Positions 1 through 8,277 of a DNA stretch of 64,000 nt are shown here, piece after piece. Position 1 is the first letter of the stretch. Every line of letters begins with the position of its first letter. The DNA is from an uncultured Candidatus Saccharibacteria bacterium. Its GTDB lineage: Bacteria > Patescibacteriota > Saccharimonadia > Saccharimonadales > Saccharimonadaceae. Made by a program: the position numbers and the translations under genes. The stretch covers positions 4,988 through 68,987 of the forward strand of contig CALEXY010000019.1 in assembly GCA_937924995.1 (NCBI GenBank), given 5' to 3'. The notes beneath the pieces were generated by a model that saw only the letters and a list, made by a program, of their open reading frames with translations, ran no database searches and was not told the origin of the DNA.

Positions 1-1780
1 AAATCTCATAATTAGCGGTTAAATGTGATTGACTGTATTGTTTTGCTGCACTTACGTCAAAATCATTAGAAGCGAAAATTTTTTGGAGCTCACAAACTTG
101 ACCATTATCACATAAAAACATTCGACTAAAATCTTTAACTTTGGGAGTGGTAAATGATGATAAATCTAAGATTTGAACATTAGAAACGCTACCAAACATG
201 CCAGCCATAGTTTCGACATTTTGCGTATTAAAATTTGAAACATCGATACTGGTAGAGCCACAACCATAAAACATATCAGACATATTTGTGACATTTCTGG
301 TATCAAAATGACTTAAATTCAAGGTAGGAATCCTCAAAGTAAACGCAAACATACTGTTCATATCCTTAACATTTTCAGTATTAAAGCTTTGAATATTGAG
401 GTTTTTTAGATTAGACATACCATAAAACATATAAGATAAATCCGTGGCAGCTCGCGTATTAAAGTTCGAGAGATTTAAATTTTGAATATTTGAATTCCCA
501 AGGAACATTCGGGAGAAGTCTGTAACTTTTGAAGTATCGAACCTTGAAACATCTAGGTTTTGAACTTGTTTTAAGTTGTAGAACATACCACTCATATCAC
601 GCACTTTTGGTGTACGGATATTTGCGATATCGAGGACGGGAAGATTAATCAGCCCACCAAGCATATCGCGCATATCTTCTACGTTTTCCGTATTGAAGTT
701 AGAAATATTTAGACTGGTAAGACTTGGTAAAGCTTCGAGCATGCGAGCCATGCTAGTAACTTTAGTAGTATCAAAATTAGAAAGGTTTAAAGAAGTTAAA
801 TCTTTACAATACTTGAACATTTGAGACATATCGGTGACTTCACTAGTCTCAAACGAAGCTAAATCAATATCCTTAACTTTAGTAAACCACAGGAACATGC
901 TGGATGAATCTGGTGCAAGATGGATTTTTTCGGCAGCGGAATAATAATAGATGGTTTTTTCGGTGGCATCAAACCAGGCCTTAATTTCATAATCTGAGTT
1001 ATCTGGATTTTCGATATTAATTGCCGCCATGGAAGCTGCTGGCGCTACACTGCTACGCTTAATATGCTCGACATTATCCTTATTTTTTAGATTACAATTT
1101 TGCCCCGTAACTGGATCAACATGACAGGTTTGATTCGGATCAAGTACACCCACGCGCTGATTAAAATCCGGGCCATTCGTCATTACAGCACGCATTGTAT
1201 ACGGATTAGAAACGAAAGAAAGGATTAGCTTGTTTGTATAATTCCCTGATTCGAGATTATCGGCTAATTTCATACCAATACTTAGCTGATTTGATTCATT
1301 GCCGTTTGTTTTCCCTGCGGTTTGGATAATTTGAGCAGGACTAGAAAGCGCTGGTATCGGTGCGTAGTTTGAAGACGAGCCGAATTTGAATCCCCAGGAA
1401 TTATTTGGCAAATTATTTAACGATAAATTCGTACTAATCGAGTCAATCTTAGAACCGGCTGCAGACCCCGTATTAGTTAGCGCGGTATTATCTGTTTCAG
1501 AACTGAGTGTGGTAGTGTATCCAGTACGATTATTAGTATTGACAGTGAAATTAAATGGAATTTCTGTAGTTTTATCGGTAGAATTTATCACCTGGTTTCC
1601 GTTCACCTGCAAATTTGCTTGATCTACTGAAGCCGAAAGAGTCGGCACAAAAAGAGCGAAAGTATTGCTACTCAGAACAATATTTAAGAGAGAAATTAAA
1701 CCTAAAAATATTCCAAGAAACTTTAATTCCCGACTAAACCACCCCCCATGAGGGTTTGTATGTGATTTTTGGCCTTGCAT
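1..1780 (-). CDS. Secreted DUF285/BspA-type repeat surface protein (3' end outside window)
   Basis: The reading frame is open from an ATG at 1780 down to the window edge, so the C-terminus is missing. It opens MQGQKS, followed by a basic/Gly stretch and a hydrophobic signal segment ending near FALFVPTLSAS. Next comes a domain of about 180 residues (NGNQVINSTDKTTEIPFNF, TGYT, IGMKLADNLESGNY), then a short linker (YEIKAWFD, YYYSAAEKI). About ten repeats of the form L-x-L-S-x-F-[DN]-T-x-x-V-x-D-M-x-x-M-F follow, which define DUF285 (BspA-like, LRR-related). The protein is exported and probably an adhesin, but the ligand is unknown. The N-terminal domain is nearly identical to those of the genes ending at 17254 and 59766. 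Codons 12-14 contain a run of six G. Confidence 0.85.
   Translation of the reverse strand, partial: MQGQKSHTNPHGGWFSRELKFLGIFLGLISLLNIVLSSNTFALFVPTLSASVDQANLQVNGNQVINSTDKTTEIPFNFTVNTNNRTGYTTTLSSETDNTALTNTGSAAGSKIDSISTNLSLNNLPNNSWGFKFGSSSNYAPIPALSSPAQIIQTAGKTNGNESNQLSIGMKLADNLESGNYTNKLILSFVSNPYTMRAVMTNGPDFNQRVGVLDPNQTCHVDPVTGQNCNLKNKDNVEHIKRSSVAPAASMAAINIENPDNSDYEIKAWFDATEKTIYYYSAAEKIHLAPDSSSMFLWFTKVKDIDLASFETSEVTDMSQMFKYCKDLTSLNLSNFDTTKVTSMARMLEALPSLTSLNISNFNTENVEDMRDMLGGLINLPVLDIANIRTPKVRDMSGMFYNLKQVQNLDVSRFDTSKVTDFSRMFLGNSNIQNLNLSNFNTRAATDLSYMFYGMSNLKNLNIQSFNTENVKDMNSMFAFTLRIPTLNLSHFDTRNVTNMSDMFYGCGSTSIDVSNFNTQNVETMAGMFGSVSNVQILDLSSFTTPKVKDFSRMFLCDNGQVCELQKIFASNDFDVSAAKQYSQSHLTANYEI
1742..1747 (-). 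repeat. G6 homopolymer near the 5' end of a surface gene
   Basis: Six G on the coding strand encode Gly-Gly in the sequence PHGGWF. The equivalent site holds nine G in two paralogues (18994-19002 and 61440-61448). Confidence 0.6.
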
Positions 1781-1788
1781 ATATATCT

Positions 1789-1799
1789 ATTTTACCATA
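1789..1799 (-). promoter_or_regulatory. Extended -10 promoter, leaderless start
   Basis: TATGGTAAAAT ends 8 nt before the ATG at 1780. Transcription would therefore start at or next to the start codon, and no Shine-Dalgarno site is present. The same box lies before every surface gene here with a visible start. Confidence 0.7.
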
Positions 1800-1816
1800 A
1801 ACACAATAACTTTTAT

Positions 1817-1842
1817 GACCGAAAAAGGTATGCGACATTCTT
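1817..1842 (-). repeat. Truncated copy of the GAATGTCGCATACC intergenic repeat
   Basis: On the minus strand this reads AAAGAATGTCGCATACC followed by TTTTTCGG. It lies just downstream of the stop codon of the surface gene at 1845-3368. Longer copies lie at 19068-19149 and 58106-58302. Confidence 0.55.
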
Positions 1843-1844
1843 TC

Positions 1845-3368
1845 CTAAGGTTTTCGAGTGAAGTAGCCTGGGCGGCTATTGGATGGATCGTCGATACGGA
1901 GCCAGGATTTATCGGCCTGAGATGGATTGGCGAGGAAGGAGCCGTTACCACCACGGAGTTTTTTACGATTATTAAACATTAGAGGGGATATTTTTAGCTT
2001 AGATAAATTAAAATCATTATTCACATATATTTTTTCTAGTTTATCTTTAGACACATAGCTATTTGCTAGTGCGAATATACTATTCATATCTGTCACCTTG
2101 GATGTATCGAAAGTAGAGAGATCAAGACTAGTTAGATTTGGTGTATTGTAGAACATACTACTCATTTCTGTCACCTGAGAAGTGTCGAAACTCGACAGAT
2201 CAAGACTAGCCAGATTAGACATATTGGAGAACATCCTATTCATTACTGTCACCTGGGAAGTGTTAAAGTTAGAAAGGTTGAGACTCGCGAGTTTGGATGC
2301 AAATGAGAACATAAGACCCATATTTGTCACACGGGAAGTGTCGAAGCTAGAGAGATCGAGATTAGTGAGCTTAGATACCTCAGAGAACATACCTTCCATA
2401 TTTGTCACCTTGGACGTATCAAAATTAGAGAGATTGATATTGGCGAGCATAGATAACTCAGAAAACATATATCTCATGTCTGTCACCTGAGAGGTATCGA
2501 AACTCGATAGGTCAAGGCTAATCAGGTCAGGCAGAAAATAGAACATATTATTACTATCCATATTTAAATACACCTTCTCGGCTTCTGTATAATAGTAGAC
2601 AGTATTATCAGTTGGGTCTAGCCAGAGCTTAATTTCATAATCGGATTCTTCGTCTTCTATATTCACGGCATTTATGGAAGCGGCTGGTGCCACTGAACTT
2701 TTCTTAAAGTGCTCGATTCGGCTATCAAAGTCTTCTAAGCTTTTTAGCTTTGCATTAAAGTCCGGCCCCTCTGTCATAATGGCAATTGGTGTGTATGGAT
2801 TAGAAATTATCGAAACCACCAACTTATTTGCATAACTTCCACTTTCTAGATTACTGGATAATTTCATGCCGATTTTAAAATTAAAATTATCATTACCTGA
2901 AGTTTTTGTGGTAGTTCTTAAAAGATTCTCTGGACTAAGAAGACTCGGGACCGGCTGATAATCTCTACCAGTAGGGCTTAAAAATCCCCAAGTATTTTCC
3001 GAAAAATTCGCAAGTGCTTTACTTGCATCGATAGATTCAATTTTCATACCATTTGTCGATGCAGTATTCACCAAGGCCGTTTCATTGGTTTCGGTATTTA
3101 AGGTTGCAGTATAGCCAGTTTTATTATTCGTATTTACGGTAACTTGAATTGGTAACTCCGAGGTTTGTGAGACCGAATTAATTATCTGGTTACCGTTAAT
3201 ATTAACTTGATTATCCGAAATTGAAACAGAAAGATTTGGCTGGAATAAGGCGCTGACGTTTTTTGAATTAAAATTAATTAATATAGAGGAAAGACATATT
3301 ACAAGTGGGAGAATCAAATATTTTCCCAACAAAATATTTGGTTTAAAAAGTGATTTTTGGCTCAACAT
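1845..3368 (-). CDS. Secreted DUF285/BspA-type repeat surface protein
   Basis: 507 residues. It starts MLSQKSLFKP, with a hydrophobic signal segment around residues 15-33 and cleavage plausible after VSALF. The N-terminal domain (residues about 40-200) has the family marks NGNQIINSVSQTSELP and TGYTATLN. About six DUF285 repeats with FDTS-V-T-x-M-x-x-MF follow from about residue 275. The conserved C-terminal block (LRGGNGSF, SWLRIDDPSN, PGYFTRKP) ends the protein. No LPXTG motif or C-terminal membrane helix is visible, so the attachment mode is unknown. It lies in tandem with its neighbours, each with its own promoter. Confidence 0.88.
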   Translation of the reverse strand: MLSQKSLFKPNILLGKYLILPLVICLSSILINFNSKNVSALFQPNLSVSISDNQVNINGNQIINSVSQTSELPIQVTVNTNNKTGYTATLNTETNETALVNTASTNGMKIESIDASKALANFSENTWGFLSPTGRDYQPVPSLLSPENLLRTTTKTSGNDNFNFKIGMKLSSNLESGSYANKLVVSIISNPYTPIAIMTEGPDFNAKLKSLEDFDSRIEHFKKSSVAPAASINAVNIEDEESDYEIKLWLDPTDNTVYYYTEAEKVYLNMDSNNMFYFLPDLISLDLSSFDTSQVTDMRYMFSELSMLANINLSNFDTSKVTNMEGMFSEVSKLTNLDLSSFDTSRVTNMGLMFSFASKLASLNLSNFNTSQVTVMNRMFSNMSNLASLDLSSFDTSQVTEMSSMFYNTPNLTSLDLSTFDTSKVTDMNSIFALANSYVSKDKLEKIYVNNDFNLSKLKISPLMFNNRKKLRGGNGSFLANPSQADKSWLRIDDPSNSRPGYFTRKP

Positions 3369-3374
3369 TATTTT

Positions 3375-3385
3375 ATTTTAACATA
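3375..3385 (-). promoter_or_regulatory. Extended -10 promoter, leaderless start
   Basis: TATGTTAAAAT ends 6 nt before the ATG at 3368, too close to leave room for a leader or ribosome binding site. Confidence 0.7.
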
Positions 3386-3425
3386 AGAATAATGTGATTT
3401 TTGAATTTTAATAATAAAATTATTA

Positions 3426-5297
3426 TTACAACTTAGTGAAGTAGCCCTTAATGCCTGGAGCGCGACCGATGCGGAGCCATTCCTTACCAGCATCGGCTGG
3501 AGTATACATAAAGGAGTTATTACCACCCCTAAGATTTCGACGCTTATCAAAGATTAATTTGCTACCTTCCGCGGTGATATTCGAGACGTCGAAATCATTT
3601 TTGGCATAAATATGCTTAAGATTATCCTCGCCTTGCCTAATAGTGTTACTGCTAGGATTCACCCTCTGGAACATTCTACTAACGTTAGTAAGCTTCGGTG
3701 TTTTGAAATTGATGATAAAAATATCGACAATCCCCTTCATCTCGGCGAACATGCCTTCCATAGTGGTGACATTTTCGGTATTAAAGTTATCGAGGCGAAG
3801 ATCAGTAATGCCGTGAACCTGATAGAACATATAGGCCATATCCGTTACCTTACTAGTGTCAAAATTCGAAATATTGAGATTTTTCAATTCATTTGCGCCA
3901 CTGAACATAGAGTGCATATTGGTAACCTTAGCGGTATTAAAATGACTTAAATCTAGGAGCTTAATTACGGAACAGTCCTTAAACATCTCACCCATATTCT
4001 CAACATTTCCGGTGTTAAAATTATCTAGCATAATATTTATCACTTTACTCATACCAGAAAACATTTCTGACATATCAGTGACATTACTGGTGTCGAAATT
4101 ACTTATCTTTAATACGCCAAGTTTATTAATACCCTTGAACATCCCCTTCATGGTCTTCGCATTTTTTGTATTCATGGCACTTAGATCTAGACCAATAATT
4201 TCGTAATTACCGGCAAACATTTCTGACATATCAGTCACGTTTTCCGTATTAAAGCCTGCCATCGAGATATCGGACATTCGGTGGTTATCCCGGAAGATCC
4301 CACGCATGTTGGTGACACTCTGAGCGTTGATGTTTTCGGTCCTAATGTTACTATATGACTTTAGACCAGCAAACATATACGACATATCTTTAGCATATTT
4401 GGCATCAAAACTATCTAAATCTATAAGGTTAAGCTCAGACAGATCTTTAAAAGTATTTTTACTGTCTTCATGGAAATAGATTTTATCGGCTGTGGTATAG
4501 AAAAAGAGATGACGAAGAACTGGATCCCACCAAGCCTTAATTTCGTAGAATGGCTTCGTAGGGTCATTAATATTTATCACATTAGTACTAGCGGCAGGTA
4601 AAGCAGAAGCACGTCGAATTAACTTAATCTTAGTTTTATCAGTAGTAAGCTCGCTAAGCTTTGCCTGAAAGTCATCGCCAGTAGTTAGATAGGCGGCAGT
4701 CTCGAATGGATTAATTACCGTTGAAAGAATCAGACCATTTCGATAAATTCCAGGCATGAGGTCCGTGCTACCACGAACTGCTATACTGAAAATATTTTCG
4801 CTCGGCACTGAATCGGAGGCCTTATTAGTGGCGATAATAGCTTTTGGCTCTGATTTTTTCGGGATTGGCATATAGTTATTTTGGCCCTCCAACTGATAAG
4901 CCCAGGTATTTTTTGGAATCGACCCCTCGAGCGCGATTGGACTCGTGATTGAAGAAATTTTAGTACTAATCGTATTATCGGTGTGTTTTAAAGCGGTTTC
5001 ATCGGAATTAGCGCTAATAGTAGTAGTATAGCCGGCCGGAGCATTCGTTTTTACAGTTAGCTTTGCGGAAGAAGACACACTTGACATATCGAATACAGCG
5101 AGGTTACCAAATTCATAACCAAACGCTTTCACATCACAGGTAACGCTCAATGTCGGATCTATGGCGTGACTATTGAACGACAGAATAAAAATATTAATAA
5201 TTAATAAAATAACTAGATAGATTAGCCCTGAAAATAGAATTTTATTCTCTTTCAAAAATCTAGTTTGGTTCGCAGTTTTAACTAAATTTCTCTCCAT
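3426..5297 (-). CDS. Secreted DUF285/BspA-type repeat surface protein, divergent member
   Basis: 623 residues. A basic N-terminus precedes a hydrophobic signal segment at about residues 22-42 (SGLIYLVILLIINIFILSF), followed by NSHAIDPTLSV. The N-terminal domain keeps the family plan (TGYT-like AGYTTTIS, NTWAYQL, YMPIPK) but differs more than any other copy. Unlike the others, it has a cysteine in SVTCDVKAFGYEFG. About eleven DUF285 repeats make this one of the longest copies. The C-terminal block is present (LRGGNNSF, WLRIGRAPGIKGYFTKL). Transcription appears to start at the ATG, from a TATGCTATGAT box ending 8 nt upstream. Confidence 0.88.
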   Translation of the reverse strand: MERNLVKTANQTRFLKENKILFSGLIYLVILLIINIFILSFNSHAIDPTLSVTCDVKAFGYEFGNLAVFDMSSVSSSAKLTVKTNAPAGYTTTISANSDETALKHTDNTISTKISSITSPIALEGSIPKNTWAYQLEGQNNYMPIPKKSEPKAIIATNKASDSVPSENIFSIAVRGSTDLMPGIYRNGLILSTVINPFETAAYLTTGDDFQAKLSELTTDKTKIKLIRRASALPAASTNVININDPTKPFYEIKAWWDPVLRHLFFYTTADKIYFHEDSKNTFKDLSELNLIDLDSFDAKYAKDMSYMFAGLKSYSNIRTENINAQSVTNMRGIFRDNHRMSDISMAGFNTENVTDMSEMFAGNYEIIGLDLSAMNTKNAKTMKGMFKGINKLGVLKISNFDTSNVTDMSEMFSGMSKVINIMLDNFNTGNVENMGEMFKDCSVIKLLDLSHFNTAKVTNMHSMFSGANELKNLNISNFDTSKVTDMAYMFYQVHGITDLRLDNFNTENVTTMEGMFAEMKGIVDIFIINFKTPKLTNVSRMFQRVNPSSNTIRQGEDNLKHIYAKNDFDVSNITAEGSKLIFDKRRNLRGGNNSFMYTPADAGKEWLRIGRAPGIKGYFTKL

Positions 5298-5305
5298 ACA
5301 TTTTC

Positions 5306-5316
5306 ATCATAGCATA
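5306..5316 (-). promoter_or_regulatory. Extended -10 promoter, leaderless start
   Basis: TATGCTATGAT ends 8 nt before the ATG at 5297. Confidence 0.6.
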
Positions 5317-5372
5317 AGTGGTATAAAAGTATAGCTTGATTAAAAACAGAGATTATGCACTAGTAGCTAAAA

Positions 5373-6500
5373 TTAGCGGCCGTGAATGAAGAGATACTTA
5401 GCATATTCGCTTGGGCCAATCGTGTAAGAACCAACCACACCCCAACCAGCTCGACCGTTCATATCAGAAATCGTAATCGTACCATCAGCGTTTACCGAAT
5501 CCACGATACCGACGTGGCCATAATAACCACTGTTGGTCTGGAAAATATCACCAGCTTGTGGATTGGTGCCACGACTGGTTGGGAAGAGACCAGAAAGAGC
5601 ATAACCCCAAGTATTAGCGTTACCAAGACCACCTGGGAGAATATAGCTTGAACCCATAGAGGCACGACGTTCCCAGGTGTACCAAGTACACCAACCCCAT
5701 GGCATTGGGTTTCTCGAGGTGGAATAAGTACGATAGGAGGAAACCGCGTATGAAGAATTGCCCGAATAGGTAGAAGTCGAACGCACAACCGGTGCCACAT
5801 AATCTGGACGCTCTTTATCCGGTAGTTCGCCGTTTGGTAGTAAAATAGCTTGACCTTCAGTCAGAGTCTGATCTAGTTCAAGGTTATTTGAGGTGATAAT
5901 TTCATCAGCAGAAGACTTATATTTTTCGGCAATCGAGGCCACGGTTTCGCCAGCTTTTACTGTATAAACAATACCAGCACGCGATGGAATATAAATCGAT
6001 TCCCCCACTTCCGGCACATAGGAAGCCTTAAATTTATTCGACCAGCGAATCATATTGATATCAACACCACAAGAAGCATATTTGGCAGCCAAAGTATCCA
6101 AGGTTTCACCCTCGGCGATTACGTGCTTGATTACGCCAACCTTAGAACAAGCCGCTAGATTTAGAGTGGTAGGCTTTTCCATTTTTTCGACAGAAGTTTG
6201 ACCAGATTGCTGTAAGACCGTGAAGGAGTTATAATTTACATTCAAGACGTCGGAAGAAGCCAAACTCATAGTGTCAGCGAGTTCAGACACCATATAAAAT
6301 TCAGAAAGCTGGTCGGCCGAAACCGCATAGTCTTTCTTGGAAATTACTTCAAGGTCCGGACTAGTCACATCATCGGTCTGTTGCTTATCTTTGGAGCCCA
6401 CAAAAGCCACACCAAAAATCAGTACAGATAGAGCGAAATACGGGAATATCTTAGTGAGGAAGTAATTTAAGCTAAATTGTGATCGTTTTTTCTTTGTCAT
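5373..6500 (-). CDS. Secreted LysM-CHAP peptidoglycan hydrolase
   Basis: 375 residues. An N-terminal membrane/signal segment lies at about residues 18-34 (FPYFALSVLIFGVAFVG). Two LysM-type peptidoglycan-binding repeats follow: about residues 125-172 (VIAEGETLDTLAAKY, GESIYIPSR) and 175-222 (YTVKAGETVASIAEKY, ILLPNGE). A Ser/Tyr-rich linker leads to a C-terminal CHAP domain (about 265-375) with the nucleophile Cys in PWGWCTWYTWERR and the His in GHVGIVDSV. CHAP enzymes are cysteine amidases or endopeptidases that cut peptidoglycan. The gene is last in the operon after the RuvX-MltG fusion, 19 nt downstream of it, which supports a role in wall remodelling or in attacking a host wall. Confidence 0.9.
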   Translation of the reverse strand: MTKKKRSQFSLNYFLTKIFPYFALSVLIFGVAFVGSKDKQQTDDVTSPDLEVISKKDYAVSADQLSEFYMVSELADTMSLASSDVLNVNYNSFTVLQQSGQTSVEKMEKPTTLNLAACSKVGVIKHVIAEGETLDTLAAKYASCGVDINMIRWSNKFKASYVPEVGESIYIPSRAGIVYTVKAGETVASIAEKYKSSADEIITSNNLELDQTLTEGQAILLPNGELPDKERPDYVAPVVRSTSTYSGNSSYAVSSYRTYSTSRNPMPWGWCTWYTWERRASMGSSYILPGGLGNANTWGYALSGLFPTSRGTNPQAGDIFQTNSGYYGHVGIVDSVNADGTITISDMNGRAGWGVVGSYTIGPSEYAKYLFIHGR

Positions 6501-6519
6501 AATTAGCCGGTCGCTGCCC

Positions 6520-8277
6520 CTAAATTTGCACCTTACAGAGTTTCTGACAGTGGTCGCGAATCTTCTGATTGTGCTCAGCGTCGGTGCTACTATAATACAT
6601 TAAACCGTCGTCGCCTGTCAAGAAATAAAGCATAGAGGCTTTCGAGCTATCTGGTTCAGCTACCGCGAGAAGTGCGGCCTTGGAGGGCACGGCAATCGGT
6701 CCTGGAGGTAGCCCCGGAAACTTACGAGTATTATAAAGACTATTGACGGCTAAAATATCGGCATTGGTAGCATTAGTACGATCGATGCCAGTAATATCCG
6801 CAGCATAAGTCGCAGTCACATCAGACCCCAATGCGATCCCCTGCTTCAAACGATTCTGAAAAACCATGGAGACACCTGGCATATCTTCGGTGCGAGCCTC
6901 TTTTTGGATAATGGAAGCAAGAATAATTCCCTCACGCAAAGATAAACCTCTGGCCTTAAATTTTTCTTCAAGTTGATTCGAAACTACGACATCGTTGAAT
7001 TGATTCAAGATAGTTGTAATGACATTCTCGAGTTTTTCATGGTTGTAAAATTGATAAGTTTCTCCATAGAGATACCCCTCAAGTGCCAACTTTACAGGAA
7101 TTTCTGGGTTAGAAAGTTTAGTTTCGTCAGCATAGAGACCTTTTAAGACAGGGTTGTCATAGTGCTTAGTGAGGGCCTGGTTAATTTCCTCTTCGGAATA
7201 GCCGAGAGTGCGGAACTGATGAATGATGCCAGTTTGTGATTTACCTTTATCCCCGAGGAGATTAGTGCCAGGGAGGATTGTTAGATTAAAAACATCAGAA
7301 GAAACCACACCATTCACTAATTGTTTAGCGATGGCACGAGCTGACATGGTTTTACGAAAACTGTATTTACCGGTTTTTAGTTTGGCGTGAAGATTATTAA
7401 TGCGAGCATAAAGCTCAAAAGCCAGAGGATTTCTAATTAAATCGGCCTGCTTGAGATTATTCGCGATTTGCTTAACGGACTCACCAGCGCTAATTTCGAT
7501 GGTTTGATACTCGCAGACGGAATTAGCTTCTTTTTCATTAGATTCAGCGGCAGCCTTTGCGGAATCAAAACGACAATTAGCTGAAGAGACTGGCTGTAAG
7601 GAATACCAATAATACCCGCCGCCAAATAATCCAGCAAGAAAGATTAAAATGAGGAGTGAAAATATAATTCTCTTAACTTTTTTCATAGGTTTTTCTAAAC
7701 TTCTATCTGGCCTGGGAGCCTCCGTAGACTCAGACTCCGATTTGATGGGCTCATTAATAATAGATTGAACTTCTGGGGAACCGAGTGTGGCAGCAGGACT
7801 AAAGGACGGGCTTATCGCGGTGGCAGGACTCGCTAGTTGATTGGGGATTTTGACTGCAGAATTTTGGGCAAGTTTAGCGGCATAATTTTCGATAAAATCC
7901 TGCAAGATAATACTGGCAGCCTCGGCATCGATTTCGCCTTTTTCAAAATTCTTTTTGCGCTTTTTCAGACGCTCTTCAGCCATTACGGAAGTGAGCGATT
8001 CGTCTTGAAAGTAGATACGGGCGCCTGGCATCGAGGCAGCGAGAGTATCGGCAAATTTGCGCGCATAGGCAGACTGGGCAGTTTCATTGCCGTCATTACT
8101 ACGAGGTAGGCCCACGACGAAAAAATTCGTATCATTCAGTCTGGCAATACGGAGAATTTCCGGAATTTCTTGACCATTCACCAAGACATAGCCGTTCGGA
8201 ATAGCGATGCGAACAGAGGTGTCCGCTTTCGCTACGCCGATACGCTTAGTGCCCACATCTAAACCAATAATGCGCAT
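6520..8277 (-). CDS. Fusion of RuvX/YqgF nuclease-fold domain and MltG endolytic transglycosylase
   Basis: 585 residues containing two proteins that are normally separate. Residues 1-138 match RuvX/YqgF (putative Holliday junction resolvase, also linked to pre-16S processing): GLDVGTKRIGVA with D7, VVGLPRS, DESLTS and the EIDAEAASIIL helix. A Pro/Ser-rich linker (about 139-197) leads to one membrane helix (about 200-222) and then MltG (about 240-585), which cuts nascent glycan strands to end their growth. EGYLYGETYQ is visible, and the catalytic Glu is in ASIIQKEA (about residue 460). The RuvX part would face the cytoplasm and MltG the outside. The start overlaps the upstream stop by one base (TAATG). 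The frame is continuous with no sign of a sequencing join. Confidence 0.9.
   Translation of the reverse strand: MRIIGLDVGTKRIGVAKADTSVRIAIPNGYVLVNGQEIPEILRIARLNDTNFFVVGLPRSNDGNETAQSAYARKFADTLAASMPGARIYFQDESLTSVMAEERLKKRKKNFEKGEIDAEAASIILQDFIENYAAKLAQNSAVKIPNQLASPATAISPSFSPAATLGSPEVQSIINEPIKSESESTEAPRPDRSLEKPMKKVKRIIFSLLILIFLAGLFGGGYYWYSLQPVSSANCRFDSAKAAAESNEKEANSVCEYQTIEISAGESVKQIANNLKQADLIRNPLAFELYARINNLHAKLKTGKYSFRKTMSARAIAKQLVNGVVSSDVFNLTILPGTNLLGDKGKSQTGIIHQFRTLGYSEEEINQALTKHYDNPVLKGLYADETKLSNPEIPVKLALEGYLYGETYQFYNHEKLENVITTILNQFNDVVVSNQLEEKFKARGLSLREGIILASIIQKEARTEDMPGVSMVFQNRLKQGIALGSDVTATYAADITGIDRTNATNADILAVNSLYNTRKFPGLPPGPIAVPSKAALLAVAEPDSSKASMLYFLTGDDGLMYYSSTDAEHNQKIRDHCQKLCKVQI

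Noticed and set aside
2100..2560. Regular about 72-bp repeats that might suggest a CRISPR array
   Set aside because: The repeats are coding (DUF285 units) with gradual variation and no unique spacers. No cas gene is present.
1386..4206. Plus-strand open frames opposite the surface genes (for example 2182-2490 and 3612-3950)
   Set aside because: They mirror the DUF285 repeat frames on the minus strand, have repetitive antisense sequence, and lack promoters or ribosome sites.
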